A stretch of DNA of 64,000 nucleotides from Monodelphis domestica (GCF_027887165.1 NC_077228.1:384438456-384502455), one strand, 5' to 3'; positions 21,435 to 35,427 are shown, numbered from the stretch's first letter. Notes: generated by a model not told the origin, from the sequence alone. Translations and numbers: made by a program.

Positions 21435-21840
21435 GGTTTATTGTTAGTCTGAGACTAGTGAAGTTGGACTTTCTCAGGGAGGAACTCTCATGTGACAAGG
21501 TCAAACCTGGGGCTTTCACCTTTAAGGTAAGTAAACTGGGGGTCATTAAATCTTTCTAGGCTACAAGTTTGGGGGTCTCTAGAGGCCTCTCTAATCCTCA
21601 TTCCCCAGTTCCCCTAAAACAGCATTTAAGCTTCCCAACTTTAATGATTCTTTGGAGTTGTTCTATCTAGCTCTGTTGGTGTACCCAGGGATCAGTGACC
21701 AGAGCAACCAGAGTCTTTGGGCTCTGTATGGGTATGTTGCAGAACCCAGCTCTATGTGGAGGCCTTGAGGAAAGCACTGAACCCCTTTCCTTAATTAAAG
21801 AAATAATTTTTCTGACTATTTAATAGTTTGTCTAGAAGAT
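21435..21840 (+). mobile_element. LTR (fossil), sense, other arm of the pair
   Basis: CATTTAAGCTTCCCAACTTT at about 21625 starts the block shared with the - strand copy at 20990-21190; the upstream parts differ, suggesting related but different LTR subfamilies rather than one folded element. Confidence 0.55.
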
Positions 21841-22039
21841 ACTCTCTGCATGGGACATGCATATGAATACTGGTTAGATCTGATAATCTTAAACTGGAAT
21901 CTTAGATAAGGTTTTAACAGCTCTTGGCTTTTAATTTGTATCCCTATCAGTGTGAAATCTTATACTATAGCTCACAAGGCCCCCATCACTATCCTTTCCA
22001 TTAACAGTATTACAGTAGAAAACAATTAGCCTAACCTGA

Positions 22040-22215
22040 CAAAAAAAGAAAATGATAAATGTTGGAGAGGAGTAGGAAAATGGGTATGCTAACACACTGT
22101 TGGTGGAACTGTGAATTGATACAACAATTCTAGAGAACAATCTAGAACTACCCCAAGAGTGGCTATTAAAAAAAATCCTTTCTCCATAAAACCCAACAAT
22201 AGTCATGATGGGAAA
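22040..22215 (+). repeat. L1 3' relic
   Basis: GATAAATGTTGGAGAGGAGT, ACACTGTTGGTGGAACTGTG and TACAACAATTCTAGAGAACA are a worn version of the L1 stretch also seen at 11315-11400 and 42774-42870. Confidence 0.7.
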
Positions 22216-22239
22216 AATGATACAAAATTAAGAGTGAAA

Positions 22240-23495
22240 TATGCATAGAGATTTAACATGACCTAGGCAACTCACTTCTCCAGTATTAGAGGACTTCACT
22301 ATGCTTTCACTCCTCATAGTATCCTTACATAGCTATACTCTGAGTTCAATACCTCTTCTAGATGAGTTCCTGTATTGGGCTAGCAGTGTTGCCATTTCTC
22401 TGCAGGTTAGTTTCCATTTACCATAGCTAATTTCCTCCTGAATTCAATGGATGGGTACTCTTCTTGACTGCCAGAAGTCCAACTCCTTGAAGTTGCTTCT
22501 TGCCAGGAATGTCTCTGGTCCCTAATGGATGTAGTATCTCCTATTCACTGAACAGGTCCACTTCAAAGTATCATGGTCCCTGCCTGGAAGAGGAGCAGAG
22601 GAAAGTCAGAGGAAGGAAAGAAAAACATTATCCACCTCTCTAAAGCCTCTCCACAAAGTTGTTTCTGCCTAACATGGGCTGCCTCAGAACTCATCAACTT
22701 AAAACTTCTTAAAGCATAAGAGTACTACCAAGATGCATCTAGACAATAATATTGCCCAGTCTCTTTGAATTAAGGATTTTCTACAAAATTTATAAAAGGA
22801 TAACAGAATATAGATACATTTTAGAAAAGAGCTTTTATTTAGTTACTTTGTACTAAGCATTAGTGAAAGAAATATAAACAAACAAAATAGTCTCTATCAC
22901 CAAGAAACTTACATTGTGATGGAAGAAGATAAGACATATAAGGAAGCCAGAAATCCATGGGGGGGGGGGTACGAATGAGAAAATAGGCAAGAAGAGGTTG
23001 AAGGAATAAAGGATTATGGTACCTGCTTTGGGACAAGACTGATGGGAAGCAGTAGAAAGGTTTGGAGAGGGTGTTGAGCCAGAAGTTAAGTAAATATGGC
23101 TCAGAATAGTTTAATATTTCATTATCTGCCTCTTACTTTCTACAATTATTTCCTGGGTATCGAAGGCTAGAATATTTGTCAAAGGCCAACTACCCTAAAT
23201 CTGCTACCTAGATCTATTCCTAGTTACTTTCCCCTGCATACAGTTGTTTGTGGGGCAGGTTAGACTGTTAGCCATTGTATACTAAGCAACCAGTTGTTTG
23301 TGTGTGGGGAGAGAGCTGGTTTATGGGGTATTCTGGGAGGATTTAGCACCTCTAGTTTGAAGGCTTGTCATGCCCTTTTCAGAACTGCTTATCCACCTTT
23401 GGCATTCACTTTTTACCCAACTTTCTCACCTGTCGCTCCAAGAAGTTGTAGCATATACATCAGCCAAAATCTGGATAAACCTCTCAGCAGACAGG
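22240..23495. other. Unassigned intergenic stretch
   Basis: No conserved exon or named repeat recognised. Contains a run of G at about 22960. Confidence 0.4.
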
Positions 23496-23499
23496 TTTA

Positions 23500-23885
23500 A
23501 TCAGGCTGAGGGTAATTGACAGCTTGAATGTCTGAGTTAAGGGGGATATGTACCCCAAGCATGTGAAGACTTCTCCTGGTAAAATGGGCAGATGAGAATT
23601 ATTTGCTCCTATGGCCATGAAGGCAGCTGAAGCAGTTGCTATGGAGCCCTTAGAACTTGGTAAGTCAAAGAAAATACCAAGATTATCCACTGAATTGCAG
23701 GCCATTACAAATGATCTTGACTTTTGTCCTGCCACTGGACTTTGATGTCTCTGGAAGAAAGAGTGTGGTTGACAATTTTGTGTAGTTCTGTCTCACTTAA
23801 ATCCAATTCACCACAAGTCAAGACATCACCCATGATGTCACTGATCCTCTTTGAAAATAAAGGACAAACAACAACAGCTTTGGAT
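23500..23885 (+). repeat. Interspersed repeat, reverse of 5295-5675 (likely RTE-derived)
   Basis: Ends CTTTGAAAATAAAGGACAAA plus CAACAACA, a 3' tail type I associate with marsupial RTE-derived elements. Matches 5295-5675 in reverse. Confidence 0.6.
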
Positions 23886-24017
23886 AAAAGTATAGGCAAG
23901 GAAAATAGCATCTCCATCATCTGTGAAAAAAGTGGTATGGGTGTTTGAGAAACAGCAACATGTAGCACTCTACATGGTGGTAGTAGGGAGAAAAGTAAGC
24001 TCTATGAAGAATGGAAA

Positions 24018-24200
24018 GGGGCAGCCAGGTAGTTCAGCGGATAGGGTACCAGGCCTGGAGTCCGGAGGACCTGAGTTCAAATGTGGCCTCAGACACTTCC
24101 TAGCTGTGTGACCCTGGGCAAGTCACTTAACCCCAATTGCCTAGCCCTTGTTACTCCTGTCTTAGAAATCAGACTAAAACAGGAGGCAAGGGTTTTTAAA
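24018..24200 (+). repeat. Marsupial CORE-SINE
   Basis: GGGGCAGCCAGGTAGTTCAG, GAGTTCAAATGTGGCCTCAG and GACCCTGGGCAAGTCACTTA. Lies about 440 bp upstream of the RSPH4A start. Confidence 0.9.
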
Positions 24201-24439
24201 AGAAACCTAGAAAGATGAGAGGGGTCTAGGTTAAAGTTCTCCACTAATAGCCATTTCCCCAAACACAGTCGATAGTCCCTATATGTCCCCCAAAGGGCAG
24301 TCTAGTTATCCTTCACCTAGGATAAGAACTATCCACTAGTTAAGATATACAGTTGGTTGATTTGTTGAGAAAGGCAGGACCACGATCAAATCACCATTAC
24401 AGTTCCCCAAGCCCCACCCCACTACATCTCTTTACCCAG

Positions 24440-24636
24440 TCTAAGCAAAGCTGCACCGTGTTTATCCTAGAGACGCCCCGCCCCTCCTCCGAGTAGGTTG
24501 CTATAGAAAAGGATCCCCAAACCGCTCAAATCCCCGGAGTTCTCCTAGAGCCCCTCTTCCTGGCGCCCCACAAGCGCACCTCTTTATACAAAACCAGTAC
24601 CTCTAGGTCAACATCTATCATCTCCCCCAAAAAGCA
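24440..24636 (+). promoter_or_regulatory. RSPH4A: RSPH4A promoter and 5' UTR
   Basis: Locally GC-rich stretch in AT-rich surroundings, directly upstream of the RSPH4A start. It holds a GC box (GCCCCGCCCC, about 24475-24484), a forkhead-like TGTTTAT (24459-24465) and a candidate RFX X-box GTTGCTATAGAAAA (24497-24510), whose left half GTTGCY fits the consensus well and whose right half fits weakly. RFX and FOXJ1 are known regulators of motile-cilia genes; use of these sites here is inference. No clear TATA box is placed; CTTTATAC near 24580 is a weak candidate. Confidence 0.5.
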
Positions 24637-25418
24637 ATGGAAGTCTTTGCTTCCCCCAGGTCGGAGGAATCCCAGGAGGAAGATGAGCAAGAAAAGCAAA
24701 CAGACAGAGCCTGGGAAAACAGGCAGTCTGGGGAAGCTGCTTCGCCTTCCTCGTCCCAGGAACTCGAACCTGAGGTAGCTGACTCCCTTAAGGAAGGAGG
24801 GCAGCCTGGGGAAGTTGCTCTGCCTTCCTCATCCCAGGACCTGGAACCCAAAATAGCTGACTCCCTTGAAGAGGAAAAGAACCTGGCACCTGAGCCTCAG
24901 CCCAGTGATGGTACCCTACCTCAGAGCCCCGGATCTGGAGGGAGAGTCTCTGGAGCTCACTTAGGAGAACCAGACGCTGCAATTAGTCCTCCTGTTACAG
25001 AACCACGTTCGGAAGGTCCTCCTCGCTTGAGGCCGAGTGCCCCAGACTTTGCTCCACCTACCAGGCCTGAACAGGACATTCATGAAACTTCCGAGGCCGG
25101 AGAGCCTCGTGCTAGCCACTCAGAAGTTTCTTATGAGAGGCAATCGACTCCTCACTTACCTGGTTCAGAGGAATTCCCCTCTTACTTCTTCCAACAACTC
25201 CAAGACCTGAATCAAAACACCAGTCCGCGAAAAGAGCCGGTAGATTGGGGCATTTTCCATCAGGATGAATCAAAAAGTAGCTCTGATCTTAACCAGTCAG
25301 AACTTGGACTGAATCAAAAGGGTGCACCCGAACCTGCCGCACCTAGTAAACTAGAGATTGCAGCCCAGAATGCAAAGGCGTATCTGCTGAAGAGAAGTAG
25401 CAAATCGGGTCTAAATCT
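24637..25418 (+). CDS. RSPH4A: RSPH4A coding exon 1
   Basis: Encodes residues 1-260 plus two bases of a Leu codon; donor GTGAGT at 25419. The start [20 protein letters not shown] resembles the acidic mammalian N-terminus only loosely. Most of the exon is disordered, but the end, [17 protein letters not shown], is conserved. It contains a 78-bp tandem duplication (24721-24876). Confidence 0.93.
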
Positions 25419-28400
25419 GTGAGTCTTCAAGAGATAAGTAGAAACGATGTTGACAGAGGAAAGAGGAATATTATTAAGTAGTTGGGCCTGTATGTGTGGG
25501 TGGGTGTCTCCAGAAGAGTCATGTTAGTAAAGAGAGTGGCTTGAAAAAGGACTGGGAGCCCAAGATGTGCCCAGTATCTGGCTAGTAGTTTGATGAATGA
25601 AGCCAGGCACATAGTAATAAAATTTCTTTCTAGAAGCTGATTCTCAATTATGCCTATCAATCAACAAACACTTTATTAAATGCCTGGTTGGTTTTTATGT
25701 GTAGTGAGTTGAATTTGGCTACTTAAATATCCGAAGCAGTAGTAATAAAATAGCCTATTTTATTTATATTTAAAGGATATTCCATATTTTCACCAACAAT
25801 GGGTAAAATAGTTAAAATATTACTTCTACTGATTATTTCAAGCCAGAATTTATTTCAGTAACAAGGTGGGGGGGTTACTATTCTTATGAAGTATCAATAA
25901 TTTTTCCTTTTCATAGATTTTGATAAAAAGCAAAACAGTTCTAGTCATAAAAGCATCTGTTTGTTCTAGGAAACAAGAAAAAAACCATATTTGGAGATTG
26001 GTAAATAATATAGAAGGAGAATGATTCACATTAAAAGTGAATTTAAGTATATCCTCAAAATAAGCATTTTGATAAACATGAATAAAAATGATGCCAGCTT
26101 TATATGCAAAAATTGCAACCCCTGGGGGCAGCTGGGTGGCTCAGTGGATTAAGAGCCAGGCCTAGAGATGGGAGGTCCTAGGTTCAAATCTGACCTCAGA
26201 TACTTCCTAGATGTGTGACCCTGGGTAAGTCACTTGACCCCCATTGCCTAGCCCTTACCACTCACCAATACACTCAACCAATACACAGTATTGATTCCAA
26301 GATGGAAGGTAAGGGTTTAAAAAAAAAATTTCAACCCCTCCTCCAAATGTGACTATTACCTATACCTGAGGATGTGCATACAACATAGATATGTCTATGA
26401 AACATGGAAATCAATGCAATATAAATTCTTTGAGGTCAGGATCTGTTTCATTTATGTCTTTTGGTAGAAATATACTAAAGGAGTAGATTTGTACAGAATA
26501 AAAAATCTCTGTCTGCCTTAGAAATTTGATAGTTTCTTTGAATTCATATGAAATATATATAATGTGGGAAATATATGTGTGTAAATTATATATATATATG
26601 TACATATATATGCATAGTCTCTCTGTATATATTCAGTCAAAAAGCATTTATTCAGCACTTGTTATGTGCCAAGCATTTTCTAAGCACTGAGGATTTGAAG
26701 AAAGGCAATTCTTGCCCTAGAGGAAATCCAAAGGGAGAGATGATATGCAAACAATTATGTACAAACAAGCTGTATACAGGATAAATAGGAAATAATCAAG
26801 GGAACTGAGGGATAGGAAAAGACTTACTATAGAAAGTAGGATTTTATTTGAGACTTGAAAGAAGCCAGAGAAGCCAGGGGACAAAGATAAAAAAAAAGTT
26901 TTCCATGCATGGGATTCTGCCAATGAAAATATGGAACTAAGAGATGGAGTGTCTTATATGAGGTACCTCCAGTGTCACTGGATGGAAGTGTAAGGAGAAA
27001 AAGGACTGAAAAGGGAGGGAAGAGACTGGGTTATGAAAGGCATTGAATGTCAATGAGAAGACATAGAACATGCAAACAGATTTGTAAATATAAGGTAAAT
27101 TAAATATGCAAGTAGTATGTAGACACACATATACCCTCAAACACACACATATATTACTTTCAGGAAGGAATAGTCAATAACAATTTGAAAGAACAGGAAA
27201 GCTTTCATGTAGGAATTGGGACCTGAGATGAGTCAAAAGAGATGTTAAGGATTCTGAAAGGCTAAAATGAAGAGCAAGGGCATCCCAAGAATGTACAAAA
27301 GCATTGAGAAAATAATTGGTATTTCACACACAGAGAACTAGTAGGAGGTCAGTAAAGATGTAGAGTATGTGAGAGAGTAATAGGTAATAACAATGGAAAT
27401 AAAGGTGGGAGCCAGACTATGAAAGGCTTTAAATGCCAAACAGAAGAGTTCTTAATTTATTCTAAAACAACACAGAATCACTTTTGAGTAGAGGAGTAAC
27501 ATGGTCAGACCTGCGTATTAGGAATGTCACTTTTGCTGCTGGAATATGAATCAGAGAAGGGAGACCCTGGAAATAGGGAGACCAAAATAAGAGACTGTTG
27601 CCATAATCTAAGCAATATTGGTCATGACCTGAATTAGGACACTGGCTTTGTGATTGGAAAGCAAAGAAATATCAAAGATGTGAAAGTAGAATAGCCAAAA
27701 CCAGACAAGTGAAGAAAAGAGATGGAGTTTGGAGGAAGTGTGGTTTTGGATGGAAAGAGGAATTCAAATTGGGACACATTGAGTTTGAGATGCTCATGGG
27801 AGGTGAAGATGTTCAGCGGACAGCTGATAATGTGAGAGAAATGAAGACTGGATAGGTATATTTGGGAGGTATCTGAATACAGACAATTATTGGACCTGTG
27901 GTAATTAATGAGGTCACCAAGAAACGAAATGTAGAAAAAGAAGATGATATAAGACAGAACCCTGATGATCACCCATGGTTAAGAAGTTGGCCCTGGACAA
28001 GAAACCAACAAAAGAAATGGAGGAGTTAGACAAATCATTTGATCAGAAGGAGGAGGATCAAATCATATGAGAGAATTGAAGAGAGAAGAAAAAATATAGA
28101 AAATCATTAGTGGTGCAATGCAAAAGCCATTCATGAAGGAATAAAAAGTATGATGTGCAGTTATGAGGGCCAATTTTAGATTAAATATTATAAAATTTTA
28201 GTGGACTCTATTAGTATGGTTGTGTGACTTCAGTGATGAGCAGCATGTTGGTAATAGAGAAGAGGCCATCACTGAGGTAACCCAAGGTTTGAGGTTGTCA
28301 AGATATGAACAACAATAGGACAAGTAAGCAAGAAATGTAATGACAGAGAATGTGTAGTTGGCCTGGTCATCCAAAGTTGGACCAAGATATATAAACCAGG

Positions 28401-31400
28401 GAAACACTCAGAAGTGAATCTTAAGCCATGTCTTGGAAAGTAATATTATACAAGTATTATAAAAGGAATTGCAAATAGCATAGGAATATTTAAAGGCATA
28501 AAATAAATAATATGTTTGTTTGGTGAACATGGAATTAAAGTAAAAAGAACTGAATTATCTTAATTAGATACTTTTCTTCAATTATAATAGTTTCAGGGGT
28601 TCCTCTTGTTCTATGATATCCTATTAAGGCAACTCATGCAAGCAAGTCAACATTTAAGTGCCTGCTATGTGCCAGACACTAGGGTAAGGGCTGAGGATAT
28701 GAGAGGTAAAAGGCCATTCCTAACCTCAAGGAATTTACCATCTCATTGGGGAAACAACATGCAAACAAATATAGACAAAGCAAGCTATGTGCAAGATAAA
28801 ATAGGAACTAATTAAGAGAGAGAAGTACTATAATTAAGTGGGTTGGGTTAGATTTCCAGTAAAAGATAGCATTTTATTTGGGATTTAAAGGAAGTGGGGG
28901 GAGGGAGGGTTAGAAGACTGAATGAGAGATGAGAGAGAATGTTCCAGGAATGGTTAACAGCCAGAGAAAATGGGCATAGTCAAGAGATGGAGGGTTTTAT
29001 GGAATAGCAAGAAGGCCAGTGTCACTGGATTAAAGAGTATGTGATAGGGAGTAAGGTACAAAATGACTGGAAAGGTAGGAAGGGGTTAGATTAAGAAAGG
29101 CTTTGAATGCCAAAAAGAGAATTTTGTGTTTGATCCTAGAGGCAATAGGGAGCCCCTGAAATTTATCGAATAGGGGAGTGATATGGTCAGATGTGTGTTT
29201 TAGGAAAATCACTTTGGTGGCTGAATGGAGGATGGATTAAAGTGGGGAAAGACCTGAAGTAGACAGATACAATGGCTGGCTATCACAACAATCTAGGTGT
29301 GAGATGCTGAGGGCCCGCATCAGGATGGTGACTGCTAAAAGAGATAAGGTGACATTTTCAAGAGATGTTGAAAAAGTGAAATCATCAGGTTTTGGCAACA
29401 GATTGGGTATGGGGGAATGAACAGTAGTGAGAAGGCAAAGATGACTCCTAAATTATAAGCCAAGAGAGTATGGTGTTGCCCTGTAGAGTAATAGGGAAGG
29501 GAGGAGAGGTGAGGAGGATTTAAAGGGAAGGATGAGTTCAGTTTTCAACATTTTGAGTTTAAAATGTCCTCTGGACATCCAGTTTGAGATATCTGACTGG
29601 TGATTGGAGATGGGAGATTAGAGGATAGCAAAGAAATAAAGGTGCGAGAGGTAGATTTGAGAATCATCAGCATTGAGATGGTAATTAAATCAATGGGAAC
29701 CAATGAGATCACCAAATGAAGTGTTATAGAGGAAGAAGAGTACCCAGGAGAGAACTGGATGGCACCTATGTCAAAGTGCTAGAGGCTTTCTGAGGATACA
29801 GAAAGTGTTTTCATTGTATAAGCAATTACCCAGCAAGTCTGAAGGTTTTCAAGCTTCTTGAATGTCTGAGTCTTTGGACTTTGTTCAGTTGGATTTGATA
29901 CATTTAGAAAGTCTCATGCCTTTTTCTGGAATTTTCTCTTTTTGGATAGATATGATCATCTTTCTAAGATACTGACTAGAATTTTAGATGAACGTCCTGA
30001 AAATGTTGTTGACATCATTGAAAATATCAGCCAAGATGTGAAGATGGCTCATTTTAATAAGAAATTGGACACACTCCAAGATGAACATGAAGTACCTTTG
30101 GCATATGAAATAGCAGAGAAACAAAAGACACTTTTTCTCCAAGGGAATTTAGAAGGTGATCAAGAACAGGAAGATGAAATAGTAAGTTTTTACTGTCACT
30201 TGTTTAAAATTTAAAAATAAACCTTATTTCATAGTTGTCTGGCAACTATTTTAACTTTTGCCTTTGTCAAGTATTTTTTTTAAACCTTTATATTCCATCT
30301 TAGAATGAATATTATGTATTGGTTCCAAGGCAGAAGAGTAATAAGAGTTAGGCAATGGGGGTTAAGTGGCTTGCCCTTGGGTCACATAACTAGGAAGTAT
30401 CTGAATTCAAATTTGAACCCAGGACCTTCCATCTTTTAGTCCTGGCTCTCAATTCAAGTTTCGCAACTCATCTTACCTAACAGTAAGCATTCCTGTGTTT
30501 TGGGTTTCCCATCAAATTTGAAAAGTTGTACTTTAGCATTTTAAATTTTCTGATCTCCTTTTATGACTGTAAGTTGGAAAGAAGGTGCCAAACTGTTGGT
30601 AGAGAGGAGGATTCCTTACCTGGAAGGTTACCACATCAATGAAATCAGAGCTCGATCTCCTATCCCTGTGCCAGAGATAATAATTTGGGCATTTTGTGTA
30701 AAAATACATCATAAAAATGACTACTACAGAGAGCTTGTTGTTGCTCAGTTGTGTCTGACTCTTTGTGACCCTTTTTTTTTTTTTGAAAATACTAGAAAGG
30801 TTGCCATTTCCTTCTCCAGATCATTTTACAGATGAGGAACTGAGGCAAACAGGCTTAAGTAACTTGACTAGGGTTACACAGCTCATAAGTGTCTGAGGCC
30901 ACATTCGAGTTTAGGTTTTCCTAACTCTGGGCCCAGGGCTTTATCTATTATGCCACCATGCTGCCCTCTATAGAGAAGTGGAATAGTATAATAGAAAAAA
31001 ACCCTGAAGTGATGGATATGAGTCTAAGTTCTACACTTATTAACTGAAGTTAGTCAGGCAATCACTTAACATTTATTTAGCACCTACTATGTGTCAGGCA
31101 CTATGCTAAGCATTAGAGATTAAAAAGGGACCTTAGTTTCTTTATCTACAAAATAGGCATAATACTCCCTATAGAATAATTGCAGAGATCAAGTAAGGGA
31201 ATGTAATCATGGGGAAATACTTTATAAACTATTAATGTGTTATGTAAGTGTTATTATTTATTATTCATTGTATTAACAAATGCAGAACAATTGAAAGTCT
31301 ATTTTTGAATGACTGCCTTTTTCTTTTTTCAATGAATGCTGTCCTTTGACTCCTTATCCAGACTGGTCTTCTTACATTACTCTTTTCTTTACAAGAGTTG

Positions 31401-34400
31401 TTAAGAGAGGAGAATGTGAGATAATCAGAAAGGGCTGACAAGACAGTGGGAAAATGATATCTTTCTTGCACATGCTATAAGATTCTGTGAATAATTTTCC
31501 CACATCAGAGTAAGTTAGGATCAGAGGGAAGTATAGTGCAAATACTGAATACATGTTTTTGTAATGCCAACATTTCTGAACTGTGCATTTGCTAATAGAA
31601 TCCATTATTCTGTTTCCTAGTTACCTGTGTAGTGTGCTCATATTATTGTTTCCTAGATGCTTGAATAGTGAGCTTCAATAATATTATCCTTAGATGACAT
31701 CTTGATCTATCTTCTTTGTTTATAAATTTGCTAGTTTAAGGAGATGCTATCCTGAAAGAATAAAAATGTCATTTATGTTCCTGGCCCTGTGTGGCTAACT
31801 TGAATCATTATTTTGATTGGGAATTTTTCACCAGAGTCTAAGAAGACTTTTGCAGAATCCACACGGGGTCTGTGGATATATTTCAGGGGTCCACAAATTT
31901 GGGTGGGGAAAATATATTTTCCCTAACCTCTCATCAAAATTTAGAATTTTCTTCAGATATCTAAAAACATGATTTTGAGAAGGGATTGGTTCCTAGAAGC
32001 ATGGATTACAAGAATGCAGCATCATATCCAACCATGAGAAACTTTTTCAGATATTTTCTTAAAATATAGGTGTGCTGTGTCTGTGACATTCCTTTAAGCC
32101 TTGTTAAAGAAGGGGGGGAAGTTAGTCTGGTTTGACTCATTTATCAATGTGGGTCAATAAGTATAAAATTTCATTGGTAAAGGAAGTTTCTCACCTCAAC
32201 TTTCCAATATTCATGAAATCACAGGTCAATCTAAATCAAATATAAGATGATAAATTTGAGTCTGTCATTTGAGGACCAATATTTAAGTGTAAAAAAACCC
32301 ATTATCAACTTGCTCACAAATTAATTAATTTTTCAGTTGCAGCTACTCACAAAGACCATTACTTAAATATAGAAGGGTTATGATCTGCAAAGGAATACCT
32401 ATAAGAAATGAAATCAGAAATCCTTGAAATATCAAAGTATTAGATGATAGAATGAAAGTCTCATATATAAGTAATAAAAGAAGATAGGAAATAGGAAAGT
32501 ATCAAGGTATTATTGAGCCAAGGAATCATCCTTATAGGACAATATTGAGCTGAGTCTTAAGAGAATTGAAAAGATAAACTGATGGAGAGGTTGGAGAAAC
32601 AGCATTGTGGATATGAACAACTACATGAACAAAGTATTGTGATTTAAATTAGAAAAATATTCATGGGAATGCAGACAAAGAAAGGAATGAAAATAGATTC
32701 ACTTGTATTCAGTGGTGTGTAGGAGCTAGTTCTATCTGCTTGTGAGATGATTGTTACATTTTCAGTGTAAGCAAATCACCTTAGAAATCAACAAGTGCGA
32801 TAAATCCAGGCTTGATTTATAGTTTTATTGATCGCCTAGACTCTAATAATACAGATTAAATTGAAAAGTGTGTCACATTCCACCACCACCCCCAGCTTTG
32901 TTGTTAAATATTTATTAGCATACTCTCGTATTGTTCCATAAACATTGCTTGGGCTCTTCAGGATTGAAGCAAAAGGCTCAAGGAATAAAGTCAATTCCAG
33001 GCTGGAAGACTGGTGCCTAATAATAATGATGAGGATGAGGATGAGGATGATAACAACAAAAATAACCCTTTACAATCATATGACCCTTTACAGTCTGCAA
33101 AGTGCTAAATCTTTATTATCCCATTTGAACCTTGTAAGATCCCTGCTTATATCTGACATTCTAAAGTATTTCTTTTTTTCAAGGCAGAATCTCCTCTTCC
33201 AAATATAATGGAATCAGCTTTCTATTTTGAACAAGCTGGAGTTGGTTTGAGTACAGACGAAACCTATCGCATTTTTCTTGCCCTCAAACAACTCACTGAC
33301 ACACAACCAGTACACACATGCCGCTTCTGGGGGAAAATCTTGGGTCGAGAAATGAATTACATTGTGGCCGAAGTGGAATTTCGTGAAGGGGAAGATGAAG
33401 AAGAGATAGAAGAGGAAGACATGAGTGAAGAAAGTGAGGCTGATGAAGATGAGAAAGATGAATTACCTAAATCTTCTTACAAGGGTACACAAATAATACC
33501 AAAAGAAGAAAACAGAACAGGTGCCAACAAGTATGTTTATTTTGTGTGCAATGAGCCAGGAAGGCCTTGGGTAAGATTACCATCAGTCACACCTGCACAA
33601 ATTGTTATTGCAAGGAAGATCAAGAAATTTTTCACAGGACGATTAGATGCTCCTATCACAAGTTATCCTCCCTTTCCAGGAAATGAGAGTAATTACTTGC
33701 GAGCACAAATTGCTCGCATTTCAGCAGGAACTCACATTAGCCCCCTAGGTTTCTATCATTTTGGAGAAGGTGAAGAAGAGGAAGATGAAGATGAAGAGGC
33801 AGAAGGTGGACGGGACAATTATGAGAAGAATCCTGATTTTGAAGGCATCCGAGTGACTGACCTAGTAGAATCTCTGTCTAACTGGGTTCATCACGTACAA
33901 TACATTTTACGTCAGGTATGCTCCCTGCAATTCTCAATGTATCAGTCATTATTTATTTAATGTCTACTGTGTGGGAGACAAATATAAGTGTTAGATAATA
34001 ATCCCTTTCCTTAAGGAGTTTGTAGTTTGGCAAAAGAGATAAAGATACAAAAATTTCAACTAAAAATATTTGTACATATATGAATGCTAAATAAATAGTA
34101 TTGATTAGAGACTTTCAAATTGGGTAGGAAGGAGGGACATAATAATTTATTAAGTGATTACCTTGTTTTAGGCACTGTGCTAAGTTCTTTATAAATGCTA
34201 TCTCATTTGATTCTCCCTCCTTGAGAGGGAGATGATGTCATTAAGCCCATTTTACAACTAAGAAAACTAAGGCAGACAGAAATTAAATTATTTGCCGAGG
34301 GCCACATAGCCAGCAAGTCTGAGATAAGATTTTATTTCAGTTCTTCTTGACTACAGATACTAGCCATCGTATCACCTAGTTGCTTCAAGTGTACCACTTC

Positions 34401-35385
34401 GTAGTGTTCTGTGAAGTATTACAAATAAAATGGGATTTAGGTGAGTTTGTGAAATTATCTATTTTTTCATATCTTAAATTTATGTAAGTATATTATTCTT
34501 AGGATCCTTTTTTTTTTTTCAAATCACATTCCTTTTTCACCACTGTGATACACAATTGCCAAATATATTCAAGGACTGTGTCAGAGAGCATATTGCTATT
34601 TTTATGTTTTAGCATAACCCACAGAAGGAAAAACATTAAAAAGATAAGGAGCAACATAAAAGTGAAATATCTCATCCCTTCTCATCCCATCCCAACTTTT
34701 CTCTCAACTCATCTTTTTCTCTCTTCTCTTTTCTTTTCTCTTCTCTCTTCCCCTACTTCCCTTTCTCTCTTCTCTTTTTCATTTTATCAGGGAATGGAAT
34801 TCCACTTGGAGAAACTACATCTACTAATACAGATTGGTGCCTGTTCTACATCACATAGTTTTGAAGCGTTCTCTGGATTTCTAAGATGTTGTTTAGAGTT
34901 GTCTAGAGTCACATAGCCAGTAGATTCCAGAGCCAGAATGTATCTTTGACATATTGCAAATCTTGTCTTAAGATATACTCATTTATTATTATAATTATAC
35001 ATATTTGCTTCTTCATGTGGATCACTGATGATAGAATGATTAAAAATTCAAGGTATCCTAAAAGTGATACAGCTATATAGTTAAATGTAAATATATGATG
35101 AATATAATAATACATATACATATATATATATATACATATACACATATAGAGCTTTTTTAAAAAAACCTTAACTTTTGTCTTAGTATCAGTTCTAAGACAG
35201 AAGAATGGAAAGGGCTAGGCAATTGGGGTTAAATGACTTGTCTAGGGTCACACAGTTAGGAAGTATCTGAGGCTAGATTTGAACCCAGATCTTCATGACT
35301 CCAGACCTGGAACTGTATCCATTGTGCTGCCCAGCTGCCTCATTTACAATGTTAGTAGCTTAAAAATGTGCCAAGACTTTTAGTA

Positions 35386-35427
<42 letters not shown>

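Noticed and set aside
24637-24982. Antisense frames over RSPH4A exon 1
   Set aside because: Mirror images of the Ser/Glu-rich coding duplication; the sense frame has splice and homology support.
26530-27150. Tandem simple repeats resembling an array
   Set aside because: No regular repeat-spacer structure; eukaryotic microsatellite, not CRISPR.
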